From Stomorhina lunata (lineage: Eukaryota; Arthropoda; Insecta; Diptera; Rhiniidae), in assembly GCA_933228675.1 (NCBI GenBank), contig OW121743.1, forward strand, positions 186,001 to 250,000: a stretch of 64,000 bases of DNA. Direction: 5' to 3'. The notes under the pieces were generated by a model. It saw nothing but the letters and a program-made list of their open reading frames with translations, had not been told where the DNA came from and searched no databases. Positions 48,001-61,155 of this stretch are shown here, piece after piece. Position 1 is the first letter of the stretch, and every line of letters starts with the position of its first letter. The position numbers and the translations under genes are program-made.

Positions 48001-51000
48001 ACTCGTACATTTTTTAGGCATCAAAGTGGCTTATGTAACAACTTGTAAATGAAGTCCGATCGATTTTATTTCTTTTTAAAATGAAATAATTTTAATGTTT
48101 TTAACGGCTGACTAGTAGTAATAATATAAAAGATCATTACATACATACATATATAAGTACATAAATGTTAACATAAAGTTTTGATCTTTAAAACTGGCTT
48201 TTGTTTCGAATAGTTTTTAATGCTTTAACATGTTTTCATCATTTAATCAATTAACTAAAATGCGTTTGCTTTGAAAAATGTTTGTTTAAAAAAATACTCA
48301 TTAATCATCGAAAATAGATTTCATTTAGCGATTGTTAGAATTGTAAACACAACCCGCGAGTCCTTCATTTTGGACATAAAAGATAATTGTTATCATCAAG
48401 AAACGCGTGGCCAGTTAAGGGCTGCAAAAGTGATAATGGCATATAGCGAACATACCTAAACAAAACATTCGCAGAGGAAAAATCAATTAACTTGATGGAC
48501 TCTAATGACTTGCAACTCAAGCCCCCATGAGAATGTCACGTATTAAAACCCACATAGGCACATACTTTTATGGAACTTATGTATAATGCGCAGAGTTTTA
48601 ATCGGCGCTTACTATAATTTATCAAACTAACTTTTTTATTGTTGTTTGGAAAACTAGAATTAAAAAAACTATCCATTAGTATTTTTACTTCTGTTTCTTT
48701 TTAAAATTGTGACGAATTATTATTATCCTTTTGTCGTTACATCTTGTCATTTCCGGTTGCACTCTTTTACTTGGCATTCAACCATTTGACCTTACGCTAA
48801 ATATTATTTGGTAATTAAGTAGAGGTAAATACATACATTAATAGAAAGCTTTCACTAAGTCCAAAATAATCTATCACTTGGCAAACAAATATGTCATTTA
48901 AACATCAATACTGAGTGAGTGCACAATGGAAAAAAATTAAATGTGGTAGGAAAAGGTCCTATCAGTAAATTATGATCAGCCAGCGATGAAGTTCGCTGGG
49001 GTTAAATTTTCAAATTTATTGCAGCAAAACAAAAATTTACATAAATTTACATAGCAAACTATCACATTATTTAGGGTTGACATTTTAGTAAAAAAAAAAA
49101 ATTAAAATAAACCACAACAAACCAATGGTTAAGTGACACATGGCGAAGCAGCCAGAGCTCGAGTGTCCTTGTAACAAGTTCATACCATGTTAACCAAATT
49201 TATTAAAATACTCTATAAGTGGCTTTTAGAATTGATCAAATTTGCTCTACAGTTCTTAATTTTTGACTAATTTTGATTTGGTTATTATTTCAAATTGCGA
49301 GAATATGTTTACATTTTGTCTGACTGCATCGAAATGGACGCACGTATGTCACTTTATCACTTTTGACAGTCAATTGATAAAATCTTTATGACTCCTTAAT
49401 GATAGAGTTGAAACAAAAATATGTACTTACGATAACGATATTAAAACTAATTAAGGAACAAATACATATTTATTTATGTGCATGCATACATATGTACATA
49501 AAATGAATACGTATGTATGTATGTACATTAGAGTGACCCATGCTTGTATGGAAATGTAAAAGTATAGTCCAACACATTATCCACAAGCTTGATTTTGTTC
49601 CTTTAACTAAAATATATGGGTATATCAAAAATTGGCTCATAGGGACAATATTAAGAGGTCGCGATGAATGGCGACTTCTATGTTTTACATCTTTTGTTAC
49701 ATGTAGCTTTTATAATGTATATTCATTGCTACTGTATTATCATTATTGTACTTGTTTATGTATTGAATATACTTTTTCGCACTTTTCTCTGATCTTTACT
49801 TGATTTACATCCGTTAAAATTTAAATTTATTGATCCCTTTATATAATTATTTGCTGCGGCACGAACTTTTTGGATAAATCTTACTTATCTTTTGTCTGCT
49901 AAAACCGAAAATAAATTTAGTTTTTTCTAGTTCACTCTAGTTTTAAAGATATATTTTTTTTGAAAATGAGGTTATGTACGATTAATATTAATATTAATAT
50001 AACTGAAAAACTGCTTGCCCTATTTAATAAGCAAACTCAAAATTCGGCAATAGTGTTGTCTTTAAGTTGTAGATACTAACAAAAATTTTTCGTCTAGTCA
50101 GCAGTTACAGAGATATTGTACAATTTATGCTAAAATTTTTTTTTCGATATGTTTTTACTTTGGAATCTATAAAGCACATTCGTGTGTGTATGTATAATTG
50201 AATTAATCTTTTCTAATTTACTCTATATTTAAAAAAAAAAAATTTGATTTCAGACCAAAATTAAAAACAAATCTAGAGGTTTTTAAATAACAATAAGAGT
50301 AATATCAGACTTTTTCGTTTTTGTTGTTTTTTAAGGAGTGTAAATGGATAAAAATTGATAATAATTAATTTTAATGAATCATAAATTTTTTTTATTTGAC
50401 TGCTACAGTTATTTACAACTTTTACCACAACTTTTTTTTAATAAGAAGATATTTAATCCTTTTTAAATTTTAAGACATTTTATGACAATTTTATGTTCCG
50501 TGTTTTGCCAACAATAAGTCGTAAATTAAATGTAATTCTCACATTTTGAAAAATTTCCCAATTTTTTTTATAAATCCTTTCAAATGCTATAAAATTCTTA
50601 AAAAAAATTTAATTAATTAAAATATCTACATCAAAATTTTGAAAAAAAAAACACAAACATCAATAAGCCCGAAAATGCTGCATAATTTAAGCTAAATTGA
50701 ATGTATCACATTCCAAGGAGCAAACATTTCGAAGGTAAACAAACTCGTACCTAAAAGCATTTTATTTGTCCCGTTTAAGATTTTTGAAGAATTCGTATTA
50801 CATGCAATCACACCTTCCCAAAAATTAAAAAAATGCAAACAGCTGCAGTTAAAAAAAGAAACATACAGAACGAAATCGTATTTTGGATGATCGACTGACT
50901 GAGTGACTGAATGTCGTTTACCCTCTTAAAGAATTTTGTCAAAAACTTATGTAGTTGTATGTATGCTTGTGTATATTATATGTGTACGTAGTGGATGGTA

Positions 51001-54000
51001 CTGGATTGAACTGCAGCATTTGTGCTTTGGGTCTGTGTGTCTGTGATGGATGATCCATTAGAAAACAGTTCAATTTTAATGTATGCAAATTAATTTAACT
51101 TTTTTCCTAACTTCTTGGTGGCGGTTAAAATAATCTTGACTCTCGTATGACATGTTATTTAAGGAAAACATCCTGTTTGTATATGAAATGTGTTTCCTTA
51201 AAGGAACATAGAAAAATCAATAAATTAACCCAAAATGGAATGATCCTAACAAAATCAAATTTATCGAGATGCATATGCCTAATATGCATAAATGTACTAT
51301 TTACTGTGATAATTGGGGGGTTAAAGGGTTGATACTTAATTAAAAAAAAACACATTGATTTTGCATCAGTTATTTTAAATAGTTGATCTTTCTTTTTTTC
51401 GTCACAGAATTATCATAGAACAACGATTAATAAGAAAATTATTTTAAATTACTTTTTATTTAAGACATTATATTACCTATTTTTATTAAATTGTTTTGCA
51501 TATGAATATTTCTTTCGGGGTTGTTTAAGTTTTTTTTTATATGTCATTGGTATAAGTAATAATTATAGCTTAGGTTTACCTTTAGATCTTATGATAATGC
51601 GAGGTTTTAAATGCACAAATATTTGAATGTGTACATATGTATATCATATGTATACATATCGATATTGTAAATAGGTAGGGAAAATGCCACGTGTGTAGGC
51701 GATTGATGGAATACTTTAGATAAGCTATAGTTCGAGTACTAAGACAAATATGTTCGTCTTATTTTATGGCTGTATCTTAGAAGTTTCACGCGATTTATAA
51801 TTATTTACTTTGTAAAATATGTACCTGATAACAAATACAACTGAATATTATAATACATCCCAACAAACAAAAACGATTAGAAATTACTTGTAGCAAGCTT
51901 GCTTGCAAAGATAAGTGTTGCGATTACTATTATAAAAGGCTTTGTGGAAATATGTAGTTTAATAATGAAAAGTGAACCCTTACGATTATATTACTTGTAT
52001 GTATATAGTATACAGTAAGCTTTGAAGTCTAATTATAGAATAAGCTTACAAAAGAATAGTTTTCTAATAAAAGTATGTAATTCCACAATTTCTTTCGATT
52101 TCTTACAAACACTATATTTAAATTAATAGGGCATAGTTTTTTTTAAATTTTTTATTACTTTTTTAATTTTCCACTGTTTAAAACACTTCAATATAAAAAA
52201 TACTCTTCACCGAAGAAAACACCAAAAATGAAAATTTTAACTAATTTGAGCTACGTGGCAAACAACAGGGTAGTAATTTCAAATCATACTTATTAAATTG
52301 TTATCTAAACAAGTGTTTAGCTAGAATTAGTGTTGTTCTTAAGCATTTATTAAACAGTATTTTAAATCTGTTAATTTTTTCATAAAAATAACTTTAAAAT
52401 AAGTTTACTTGTAGAAAGTTGTAGGAAATCTCTTATAATAAGTTTATTATACAACTAATTTCAAATTTGATATGAAATGGTTTGTTGGCATATACCAAAC
52501 TGTGGAAGTACACATTTCTATATACATTGTAATTGTAGTTTAAATTGAAATAAATATCTAGTAAAAACGTGGGCTTTTCTTAAATACGGGGTTATAGCCT
52601 AATTTCACACAACCAAAAAGCCAGCGCTTATGTCATTCGAATTGTACACCGGCCTCTCTTAATAAGATCAACATTTCAGTAGTGTGAGAGACGCTTGCTC
52701 AATTTGAAACTGTTGGGTATTAATTAGGCAGTTCCTTAGATCATAAACTTAACGGTCTGTAATTGTTCGCACAGGTTAAAGAAATTGCTCACAGAGGCTA
52801 AATGCAACCTAATTGCTTTTTAAATTGTTTTAAATGATATTTTGAAATAAACATTCCAAAATGTCTCCTACCATTTGGTGTAAGCAAATGATATGACAAA
52901 CAATTTTCTTTCCATTAGAAATTTTTAAAAGCAGGTATCTATATAGTTTTGATTTTTTTACGAAAACTTTGTATATACATTATATTTTTTTCGAATACAA
53001 TATTTTCAATATGAATTCTGATATGAGATCGAATATAGTGTTTAGCTAGGCCTTTAAGTATATCACTTTATAGAATGCCTAAAAGCTATTATCTGTAAAA
53101 TTCTTGTTTCCGTCTCAAAGGTTTAAACCAATTTTGAAAAATTTACTCGTATGATAAAGGCTATAAAGTTTATTATTCGTTTTAATAAGATTAAAAAAAA
53201 TTTTCTTTCGTAATACTTAAATGTTCATTTTCTTCAATCAAAGAAAAAAGGGATTGCTAAAACCTTTTCAATCTTATACTTTGCCTTGTCGATAGATAAA
53301 CTAGGAGCAGCTGTCGATTTAGTATGTGCTCGAGTCCTTTAACAATAAAAAGGCATCAATGTTAGCGCGGAAAATGTCTCAAGTAACCTCTTTTGCTGTA
53401 GGTACATGTTTTAAAATCTGCACTGCGAGTATTTTAAAATGTGTGAAATTTTATTTTATCTCGAGTACAAAAATATCGGTTAAATTGTTCGCTTTTCATT
53501 TGTAGACAATGTTTGTAAAAGCCTCAAGCAATTTGCGGTTAATAATTCTTGTTATTCTTTGCAATTTATTGGCGCACTAATAAATCTTTTTCACTCGCCC
53601 TACATTTGCTTCGTTTCACAAAAGACAAAAGGATTTCAGCTTAAACTTAATTTTTTCTTATTGTAACGACACAAAGAAAACAATATAAATCATAAAATGT
53701 CTATTCAGTTGTTCAATTCGCCGTCTTTTTTGAAAGGAAATTATGATTTTTATTATTTTAGCCTTTAGTGTTTATTATCAAATGATAACGAATGCAAATA
53801 TTTTTATTATCTCTAAAAGCAGATGTCTTGGTCTAAGCCATATACTTAGAAACCTCAATAAATACAATACATACTTACTCATATTTAAGTATATCCTTTT
53901 CTCATTGGACTTTCTTCCTTTTTCTAAGATAAGAATAAGAAGTATCTTATCGATTATGAATTTCTTTGTTCTTGGCAGATGCACATACATACATGCACAC

Positions 54001-56144
54001 ATACTCAGTTATTCTGTGATCATTCGTGCACGTATTTTTGCAATATTTTAGATATTTTTTATTTTTGACACTTTCAAAAAATTACAAGCTATATATTCGA
54101 TTTGAAGCTCCTCTGCTGTTGATTGGTGCCTTTGGAAGATAATGCTTTATGCTTGGTTATGAAAGTCGGTAATTCTACATGCGCTTTCTTTGCTGAACTT
54201 ATATTTATATTCTAAATTAAACACTGTTTCTATAGGTTTTTAGTTTCGGAGATACAACGTTTGTTAGTAGATTAATTTTTACAATATACATGTGTATCTA
54301 AATTTGAAAATATTAATTTTCAGTAAGTTGTACTTGAGTCGATCCTTTTGTGTCAGCTGTCTATCAATTTCATATTTTTGCAATAAATATTTGCTTTATT
54401 CAATTTTTTGCTAACACATTGTCAATGCATTCACAAAATAAACAGATATCACTTAAAAGGATAAAAATATGTGCGTTATGAGAATAAAAAAAAACCTATT
54501 GAAATAACTGTATTAACATAAAAGATTAATGAAGCTGAAAGAAAAGAAAGCGTAATATTACAACATTTAAAGTAAATAATTCACATAAAATATTGGAATA
54601 ATTCTCAAGTGCAAAAAAAGAAAAGAAAAAAGGGCCATAAACATTTTGCACCATCTTTTTTGTAGTCTATTGAAATTGCGCATTGTGCAAAAGGATAAAA
54701 TTTAACAGCTCATGCTTCACTTGACATCGTCTAACCCTTTCCTATCTCTACATCTCTTTTAATTTCGGCATAAATTAAAATACATTCTTCGAAACTTAAA
54801 GAAAGAAATGTGTCTTATTGTCAGCAAAAGATCATTAACACTCAACAGATACATTTGTAACACAACATGTATCCTTTTTTTGTTTAAATTTTTAAAAAGG
54901 ATATGCAAAAAAATAGGAAATGTGCAAATGATATCAGTAAATTGATGATGATTATAATGATGACAACATTATTTATTCACAAGGTTTTGGGTTAAGTAAA
55001 TTAAATATTCTTTGGATACTTGAAGAAAATCTATACATATATACGTGTATTTTAAAATATGTATGTATATGGGAATGGTAAAATAATAGATTGATTGTTA
55101 ATATTGAAGACTCATATATTTGCGTGTAATGATTTTGCGTAGCTTTAATGATTGTCTGTAGTCTTTTTTTAAAGAGGGGGTTGTGATCATAAACATTCTA
55201 TTCTAACACATATAAATTTATTCTAGATACATACTTACTTACTTACTATTCATATGATTTTTTGTGAGATTCAGTTTTTTTTGTAAAAAGAAATTATTAT
55301 ATTATAATATTGTATCATCCATATTCTTAACTATCTGGTGACTGTTTTTGACTATAGATAAATAGATATACATATGTATGTATGTATGTATGTATATGGA
55401 GCATTCCATCGTTACGTACAACCAAATATAACTATATATTGGCACTTATTTATTTTAGTGTGTATAATCTTCACAATATTTGTCTTTTTTTTTCTACATA
55501 AACTTTATGATGGTCCAGTATTATGATTTGTTATATTTTTTATAGGTATAATAAAAATCATGCATTTTATGGTTAATCAAAAAAAAAAATTTATGCTTAT
55601 CACCAAAACAAACAAATTGTTGGCACACGTTTTTGTGCACTTTTATAATTATTATAATCCTCCTTCATCGGCTTTTCAAATGGTATGGGCATTTGGTTCT
55701 AATCGTTTATACATATATTGTAATAACATCCCTTATCATTAAGCCGCGAATGACCAAACAAAACCACCCATCATTATCTTGAAAATCTTTTATCACCATC
55801 ATAATCATATAATGAATAAACAATATGACGTTTTCTATGCAAATTATTGAAAATCTATATAGTAGCTGAAATATAGCAAGTAGTGGTCGCGTAAAAGGGT
55901 CGCGGTTTTATAATTTTTCGAAAAACAAAAAAAAAGATTATAGAAACTGGAAATTTTTAAAGTGACTTTTAAGTCATTTTTGATCTTATCAAATGAATAG
56001 AAACGTGAAAGTCATATTTAAGCAATAAATTACCATAATTATCAGAAAATTAACACACACAAAAAAAAATCAAAATTAAAACAAGATTATAAAAAGAATT
56101 AAAACTTGCAAAATTTCCGTACTATAATAAAACCAAAAAACCTT
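45066..56144. other. Long non-coding stretch upstream of para
   Basis: Eleven kilobases with no supported gene. It contains CATATGTATG-type microsatellites (about 46009-46040, 49485-49530, 55365-55395), a 24-bp direct duplication 'gtacatttatgaaagg' at about 45278-45325, and a few patches of less extreme composition (46080-46320, 48990-49170, 53280-53420). Open frames of 60-102 codons (48271-48459, 49540-49803, 53743-54051, 55560-55742) have hydrophobic, AT-driven composition and resemble no family. Confidence 0.55.
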
Positions 56145-56281
56145 GTTCCGGGTCCAACTGGTCCAACACCTTTTTCTGGCAGTGGAATGATTAGCCTCTC
56201 CTAAACTGTTTTGTGATCTCTTGAATTACTTTCTGAGTCGATTTATGCTCGTCCAGCTGGGACTTTGATGAGCTGTCCATG
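56145..56281 (-). pseudogene. Coding-like fragment, unidentified
   Basis: On the minus strand an ATG at 56281 opens MDSSSKSQLDEHKSTQKVIQ and continues EITKQFRRG to one stop, after which the same frame reads SFHCQKKVLDQLDPEQG. Composition and codon use look like coding DNA, unlike the surroundings. I cannot assign a family. The TIR element at 56301-57929 is inserted 19 bp upstream of the ATG. It could be a transposon or retrocopy fragment. Confidence 0.35.
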
Positions 56282-56711
56282 TCAGTTTGTTATGAACGTA
56301 CAGGGCCCTATTTCACTAAGCTACAAGTTTAGAATTACAAGTGTTTTTGCCTGTAAAATTGTAAACTTGTAAATAATTGTGTTCCATTAAAATACAATTA
56401 CAAGTTTATAGCTACAAGTGATTCTTACAATTCACAAGTTTACAAGTCATACTTCTACAAGTGATTTTGTTTCACTAATCTAAATTTGTACTTGTACACT
56501 TGTAGAATTGTAGAAAAAAAGCATAGGGTCGACGAAGACTCTCAAAAAAATTTTACAAGATACAAATGAATGATAAATTGAATTCATTTTAGGTTTTTAA
56601 CTATTTTTTAATAAAAATTAGTTAAAATTAACACAAAATTAAATCAATATTATTTTTCATTTATTTATTTTGTTTGTTTTTAATTATGTAGTCCATTACT
56701 TAGTGTACTTT

Positions 56712-56911
56712 GACTAAATCTTGAGAATTGCGACCTGTACATTGATTACAAAGTTTACAAGGGGGTTCAGCCAGATGGACGGACGGACTGACATCGTTAA
56801 ATCGATTCAGGAAGTAATTCTAAGTCTATTGGTATACTAAAAGTGGTCTAGGACCAATATTTCTATGCGTTACATACATCAACCCAAACTTATAATACCC
56901 TTTCCACCTAT
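56712..56911 (+). repeat. Right-hand part of the dispersed repeat family
   Basis: Contains 'ttgagaattgcgacctgtac', 'gccagatggacggacggactg', 'acatcgttaaatcgattcagg' and the right edge 'taataccctttccacctatag', in the order seen at about 41735-41930. The left two-thirds is absent. Its last 140 bp are part of the duplicated unit. Confidence 0.8.
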
Positions 56912-57369
56912 AGTGTATACAGAACAAGGGAGATCAATGATGTCCTTTACTCAATGATATTGAGGCCCTATGCTCCACTGGGAGTCAAGGATAACAGAAG
57001 AAGACTCAATGATATCACCATAAGCATATCTTCTACCTTCTTTATCATTCTCTCAAATGTGGATAATAGAACAGATGGACGGACGGACTGACATCGTTAA
57101 ATCGATTCAGGAAGTAATTCTAAGTCTATTGGTATACTAAAAGTGGTCTAGGACCAATATTTCTATGCGTTACATACATCAACCCAAACTTATAATACCC
57201 TTTCCACCTATAGTGTATACAGAACAAGGGAGATCAATGATGTCCTTTACTCAATGATATTGAGGCCCTATGCTCCACTGGGAGTCAAGGATAACAGAAG
57301 AAGACTCAATGATATCACCATAAGCATATCTTCTACCTTCTTTATCATTCTCTCAAATGTGGATAATAG
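56772..57369. repeat. Perfect tandem duplication, 2 x 298 bp
   Basis: Positions 56772-57069 and 57072-57369 are identical base for base as far as I can compare, with a 300-bp period and two bases (AA) between. The unit joins the dispersed-repeat end (with 'gatggacggacggactgaca') to the sequence 'agaacaagggagatcaatga' and '...ctcaaatgtggataatag'. In a region of strongly diverged repeats, exact identity means either a very recent duplication or an assembly artefact. Confidence 0.95.
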
Positions 57370-57479
57370 TGTAGACAACAAAATATGAAAAACAAAAAAT
57401 GGGCCATGGTCGATCAGAAAACAAAAACTTTTTCTAAAACAAATTTTGAATCTAAATACAATATTAATTTTTTTAATTA

Positions 57480-57665
57480 AAAGAACATAAAACTACAGGA
57501 AATATGCTAAAATGTGAGCCTAGTCTTATAAAAATCTGATAACCGTAATAACTTTATACGGCATATAAAGTGGGTATGTTTCGAAAAAAATCTTAAAAAA
57601 AGGAATTTTGAACCGCCACAAAATCTGAAGAAGTGTAAAAAAGTCTAGGCCAGGGGAATGAATAT
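57480..57665. repeat. Repeat shared with 33300-33640
   Basis: Landmarks 'aaaagaacataaaactacag', 'aaaatgtgagcctagtc', 'ggcatataaagtgggtatgtt' and 'aggccaggggaatgaatatac' correspond in order to 33300-33485. Located inside the inverted-repeat element. The open frame 57526-57747 on the minus strand spans it and is not a gene. Confidence 0.6.
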
Positions 57666-57929
57666 ACAAAATTTCATGAAAATCGTAGATATATGGTTCA
57701 GTACGAGTTAAACATTTTTTATTTGAATCCATATTTTTATTTGTCAAAATAATTTATTTTATTATAATTGTATAAATTGTAATTGTAGAAATTGTAGTTT
57801 ACAAGTCCAAAAAGCTACCATTGTTGTGAAAATTTTAATGAAATATAATTGAACAGCACTTGTAAGAATTAGAATTGTAATTGTAACTTGTAAACTTGTA
57901 GAATTGTAGTTTAGTGAAATTGGGCCCAG

Positions 57930-59727
57930 AACGCAATTAAAGAGATATTTTTAAGAAAACTTATCGCATATAGCCAACATCAGTGTTGTTGCTGTTTGTT
58001 GTAAGATTTTGTTGAAATCGGCCTAGTATGTTTAACGATAACTCCCATACAAGATCAAATCTCAAGCGTTACGCTTATAAATCTACAGATAATTGAGTTT
58101 TTTCCTACTACTTTTGAAACATTAAACGAAATATAGTGATAATCAGTTTAAATTTGACCCTAGCTCCTATATCACGCCCCGCTACCGGAAATGATATAAA
58201 TATGTTGCTGTGATTGAAAAATTATGCACTAAGAATATAACTACATTTATAATATTTTACTTAATTAATGTCTTAGCTAACAAGCAACATTGATCCTGCA
58301 TGAAATTCCTACTATAAAAATGGTTCTCTTATATAGATACATATGTAAGTTAATGACTACTATTTCTCTTTAACAATACTCTTAAAATTTGTATATCATA
58401 AAAACATAAGAGCAATTCTCTTAAAAATAAACCATATGCCGAAAATTTGAAATTGATGATTTCCACATCTCATTATTCGTATCCTTTTTATTGGCATTAA
58501 AAGGGCTATAAATATTGTATTATTTATTTATACACACTATTTTATTAGAATTGGTCTATAGACTATATAAAATTTGGTTTTTACACGTAATTTGTAAATT
58601 TTTAGAATACATTTTTAAAACGTTTTGCACTTTTTTCTCTTAACATATGGTCGTTTTTTTTTTGTTTAATGTTACATAAGTTAAATGAAAAAGTAAAAGG
58701 ACTTTAAATAGAACCAAACACTTCTACTCGTACTAGAACTCCTCTAGTCGTATTTTCAGGGGTAAGCGCTCAATGAAAATGCAAATGTTGTGAAACAAGT
58801 TTTACGCATCGCTGCAACTGACGGACTATAAATTGTACAGAGTTGTTTAAAGGAATGGCCGAATAAAGGATACAAGATCGGCAAAGAGTAAATAGTAAAT
58901 TCATAAGTATTTCATATTAGAAGTACGTTCATATTCATTCATATTTACTCACTATTTGTATTTAAGCAAACGATTTTGGATGATTTTTCATGCAATATTT
59001 AAGTTCACGCAGAGCAAACTAGAAGTTATAAACAGAAAGAAAAGGTATCGTTTGTAGACTAAAAGTTTTAAAAGACCAGTTGTTGAATCCTTAAGTAGGA
59101 CACGCAATATATATCTTCATATGTACATACATACGTAGGTAAGAGTATCTATGCATATTATTGTCGACTATTATTTATGAGTTCTGTTTAGTTTTCTTAA
59201 TGAAAAAATGTTTCAGAAAATCGTGCTAAAATAAAAATTAAACCCCCTAACATTTTATAATAATTATGAACATTTTTGTTTACTTTCCTTTCATAAAGAG
59301 TTAAAGTTTCCCAAGAATAGTTTTTATTCCATTAAATTTACATTTCATAAATTGCCGTAGAAAAATACAAGAATGTTAGATCCTCAAACACAAATAATTT
59401 GATTATATGAAAAATGGCCAAACATTAATTAAAAACAAAAATGCAGACAACTTTTTTTACTCATATGTATTTCTATGCATGATATGGGACAATAAATTGT
59501 ATCTTTTAATATCCAAATCATATTCATAAGTAACTTCTTATATTTACATCTTCTGATATTTAACAAATTTATATTTTCTTTTAGTTTTGTGTTTAATAAT
59601 ATTTATAAAGTATTAAGGGTATTTACAATTGTAGAGTACTTATTCTAGCACAAGAGTAATAGAGTAATGTTGCAAAAAAAAGGGCAGTGACGAAACTGTG
59701 AACACACATTTTCAAATTACTCTTACC
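57930..59727. other. Non-coding sequence with a dispersed-repeat relic
   Basis: About 58000-58200 has reverse-orientation family landmarks ('gttgaaatcggcctag', 'taactcccatacaagatc', 'ttgaccctagctcctatatcacg'). The rest is AT-rich; 58720-58870 is of mixed composition without motif. No gene supported. Confidence 0.5.
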
Positions 59728-60051
59728 TTCGATGTAATGAATTTTTTAAACCGGTAAATTTGATTTATAAAAGTGTAATAAGCTATATATTTTAAGTTTT
59801 TTTGTTTTTGTAGAGCAGAGATAGGCACAGATACATAAACATTTTGAGCCTGTGTGTGTGAGAACAATTTTGTAAATAAGCGATCATTCTCCCCACCCCT
59901 TAAGTAAATTTTCAACAAGCAAATACCAACCATCTTGGCTGGATGCTCGTGATCAACTAAATGCGAATGTTCTCCTTAGATTAAATTATTTTGTTTTTTT
60001 GTGATTTGAGAGTAATTACAAATACGTGTGACTCTCAGGAGCGAATTTATA
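59728..60051 (-). promoter_or_regulatory. Possible TATA-type promoter and first exon, minus strand
   Basis: On the minus strand TATAAATTCGC (from 60051) is preceded by a GC-rich stretch (GAGCGCGCTTCACATGCA) and followed, about 110 bp on, by CCAAGATGG (ATG at 59933), a good translation context, and at 59728 by CATCGAAG|GTAAGAGT, a strong donor. The block stands out in composition from its AT-rich flanks. The open frame 59712-59933 (MVGICLLKIYLRGGEN...) crosses the donor and matches no family. It could be a distal non-coding first exon of para, an unrelated transcript, or chance. Confidence 0.25.
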
Positions 60052-60672
60052 TGCATGTGAAGCGCGCTCACCCACATTGCCTTTGCCAGTTGTAGAGTGT
60101 TACATTACTTCTTTACTCTTTTAGTCTGGATTATGAATACATTTATTGTGTTAAAATGATTTCCAAATGTTTACCATTAATATTAGTTGAGGCATTAAAC
60201 AAGAACATCTTTTCGAATTCTTTAAAAAAAACAAGAAATATTAAAATGATCTATGATAAAGAGAAACACGTTTTATTTTGAATGAGCCTTAAAATATTTT
60301 CTAAAATATATAAATAAATTGTATTTTAAGTAGTGGAAAAAAGGAAAATACAAAATAATAATTAGTAAAATATAAACTGTTTCTTTCCAAAGTGAGAAAG
60401 TCATTTATCCTTTTTGGTATCGAAAATCACCTGTTTCTTCAGAAAAATAAAATTATACAAGTTAAGGGACAAAAAAAAACAGCTTGTCCTAATATATCTT
60501 AAGGATATTTCAAATACTGTTGTTCTTAAATATTTTACTGGAGTTTGGTAACTAATCAATAAGTAGAGTCATCATTACTAGCTCGTGTCTGTTTACAAAA
60601 AAAATAATTTTAAACTACAGGTGGAATTTTGTCCTTTTTACCCAGTTTTTTGTAGTAATGAATATGAAGAAA
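60052..60672. other. Non-coding sequence, nothing recognised
   Basis: AT-rich; the first 60 bp include the GC-richer run upstream of the possible TATA box ('gaagcgcgctcacccacattgcc'). No open frame, repeat or RNA is supported. Confidence 0.5.
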
Positions 60673-61155
60673 AACAAGTATGAAAATGCTTTAGTCGGTC
60701 AATAATATTATTTACCAAAAATTTAAAATGTGGACAAATTTTGAATAATAGAGACATATTTTCTTATCACAGCAACAATTTCTCGTGATTTAGAGACATA
60801 TTTTATTATCACAGCAACAATTTCTCGTGATTTAGGTACTAAGTCAATTTAATACCTCGAAAATTACAAAAAAAAAAGGTTATAAATCTAAAGATAGTTA
60901 AAGTTTTATGCTAAAACTGATAAGACTCTTGTAAATATAAATCGGTTAGCGGAATTTCGTTACTATCGGTCCTTGTTTAGCTCTAGCTTCCTTATCAGTC
61001 CCCTTGTCTATATTGATGTATGTACGTCTGTTATATTTAAATCGTGAGAAGTTGTTGTTGTACTATGAAAATTAAACACAAACAAACAAATTTTGAAAAA
61101 ACGTGTCATTGATAATTATAATTGGTCCATATTTGACCTAAGTAGTGAAGGGCAT
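60673..61155 (+). repeat. Dispersed repeat copy, decayed, with a 42-bp duplication
   Basis: It starts 'aacaagtatgaaaatgctttagtcggtcaa' and ends near 'agtgaagggcattta', the two family edges. Inside, 60749-60790 and 60791-60832 are tandem copies of a 42-bp unit (tagagacatatttt... to ...tttctcgtgatt) differing at one base. Other landmarks are worn. Confidence 0.65.

Larger units (their letters stand above)
56301..57929. mobile_element. Inverted-repeat DNA element with CAGGGCCC ends, 1.63 kb
   Basis: The left end CAGGGCCCTATTTCACTAAG and the right end (reverse complement) CTGGGCCCAATTTCACTAAA match at 17 of 20 positions and continue into long subterminal stretches (56301-56520 and 57760-57929) full of 'acaagt' and 'acttgta' words in opposite orientation. 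Flanks AACGTA (56295-56300) and AACGCA (57930-57935) may be an altered 6-bp target duplication. There is no transposase; the interior is filled by other repeats, including the duplicated segment. CAGGG ends recall hAT-type elements but the class is not settled. Confidence 0.75.

Noticed and set aside
53743..54051. The longest upstream open frame, 102 codons, with an antisense partner at 53778-54002
   Set aside because: Both strands are open because the sequence is AT-rich and stop-poor by chance; residues are mostly I, F, L, Y, S and no family, signal or context supports it.
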